Shown here: positions 6,824 through 7,061 of the stretch, piece by piece
Numbering within the stretch: the first letter of the stretch is position 1
Layout: every line of letters begins with the position of its first letter
Assembly: GCA_031267955.1 (NCBI GenBank)
Contig: JAIRYB010000090.1
Span: 1 to 7,061, forward strand
Length of the DNA stretch: 7,061 bases
Reading direction: 5' to 3'
Source of the DNA: Spirochaetaceae bacterium
GTDB taxonomy: Bacteria > Spirochaetota > Spirochaetia > Treponematales > Breznakiellaceae
Made by a program: the position numbers and the translations under genes
Notes under the pieces: generated by a model
Told to the model about the DNA's origin: nothing
Databases searched by the model: none
Seen by the model: only the letters and a program-made list of their open reading frames with translations

Positions 6824-6840
6824 AAAAATATTATATTTTT
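6824..6840. repeat. AT-only 17-bp palindrome upstream of the right-hand promoter
   Basis: AAAAATAT-T-ATATTTTT is perfectly symmetrical around 6832. It lies 22 bp before a -35 box in an AT-rich tract, where it could serve as an UP-element-like or regulator-binding sequence. All-AT arms argue against a terminator stem. Confidence 0.5.
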
Positions 6841-6861
6841 GTGTAATTTTTCATAAAATAC

Positions 6862-6890
6862 TTGCAATTATTTTCTACCGGGTGTATCTT
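6862..6890 (+). promoter_or_regulatory. sigma-70-type promoter reading toward the right edge
   Basis: TTGCAA (6862-6867) and TATCTT (6885-6890) are separated by exactly 17 bp and preceded by a strongly AT-rich tract like an UP element. The predicted start is about 6897. This is among the best promoters in the window and implies a gene or RNA running off the right end. Confidence 0.55.
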
Positions 6891-6900
6891 AATCAGTAAG

Positions 6901-7061
<161 letters not shown>

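Larger units (their letters stand above)
6510..6861. other. intergenic region rich in palindromes, no supported gene
   Basis: No reading frame here has both a credible start and protein-like composition; longer frames in it are chance extensions over GC-rich sequence. It holds several separate inverted repeats (6561-6585, 6620-6632, 6795-6807 and 6824-6840) and a perfect TATAAT at 6623-6628. GC-rich short hairpins around 6661-6688 (GCGG facing CCGC) could belong to a structured RNA, but nothing matches an RNA family I recognise. Composition changes sharply from GC-rich to AT-rich at about 6815. Confidence 0.5.

Overview
The window reads as a GC-rich chromosomal fragment of a motile bacterium, most likely a spirochaete of the Treponema group. 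The clues are a dCache-HAMP receptor of treponemal style, a palindromic GGTGCCTGGCACC repeat pair, and the overall protein flavour. No rRNA or marker gene is present, so this assignment is an inference of moderate strength at best.

Layout: positions 1-1190 (minus strand) hold the N-terminal 396 residues of a membrane-anchored sensory receptor, probably a methyl-accepting chemotaxis protein, cut by the left edge before its output domain. A divergent intergenic region (1191-1355) carries its promoter, a doublet of identical 19-bp palindromic repeats, and a possible leaderless promoter for the next gene. Positions 1356-6082 (plus strand) form a two-gene operon with a TAATG stop/start overlap. 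The first gene is a complete bacterial SNF2/HepA-type ATPase of 945 aa with all helicase motifs. The second is a 629-aa protein without a motor, whose C-terminal part resembles the domain found at the end of XPB-like helicases and their partner proteins (Helicase_C_3 type). Together they look like a DNA translocase plus a dedicated partner. A convergent small cupin gene (6102-6452, minus strand) follows after only 19 bp and has its own clear promoter and ribosome binding site.

The right end (about 6510-7061) has no convincing complete gene. It contains a series of DNA palindromes, including one with perfect 11-bp arms. A well-formed promoter with an AT-rich upstream tract follows, then an open frame of doubtful reality, and finally a run of 36 consecutive G residues that ends the window. 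That run is more likely an assembly or sequencing artefact at a contig end than biology.

No CRISPR array, tRNA, rRNA, integrase or transposase gene was seen. The most interesting items are the SNF2/partner operon, the REP-like doublet at its promoter, the predicted leaderless start, and the small repeat expansion inside the receptor's sensor domain.
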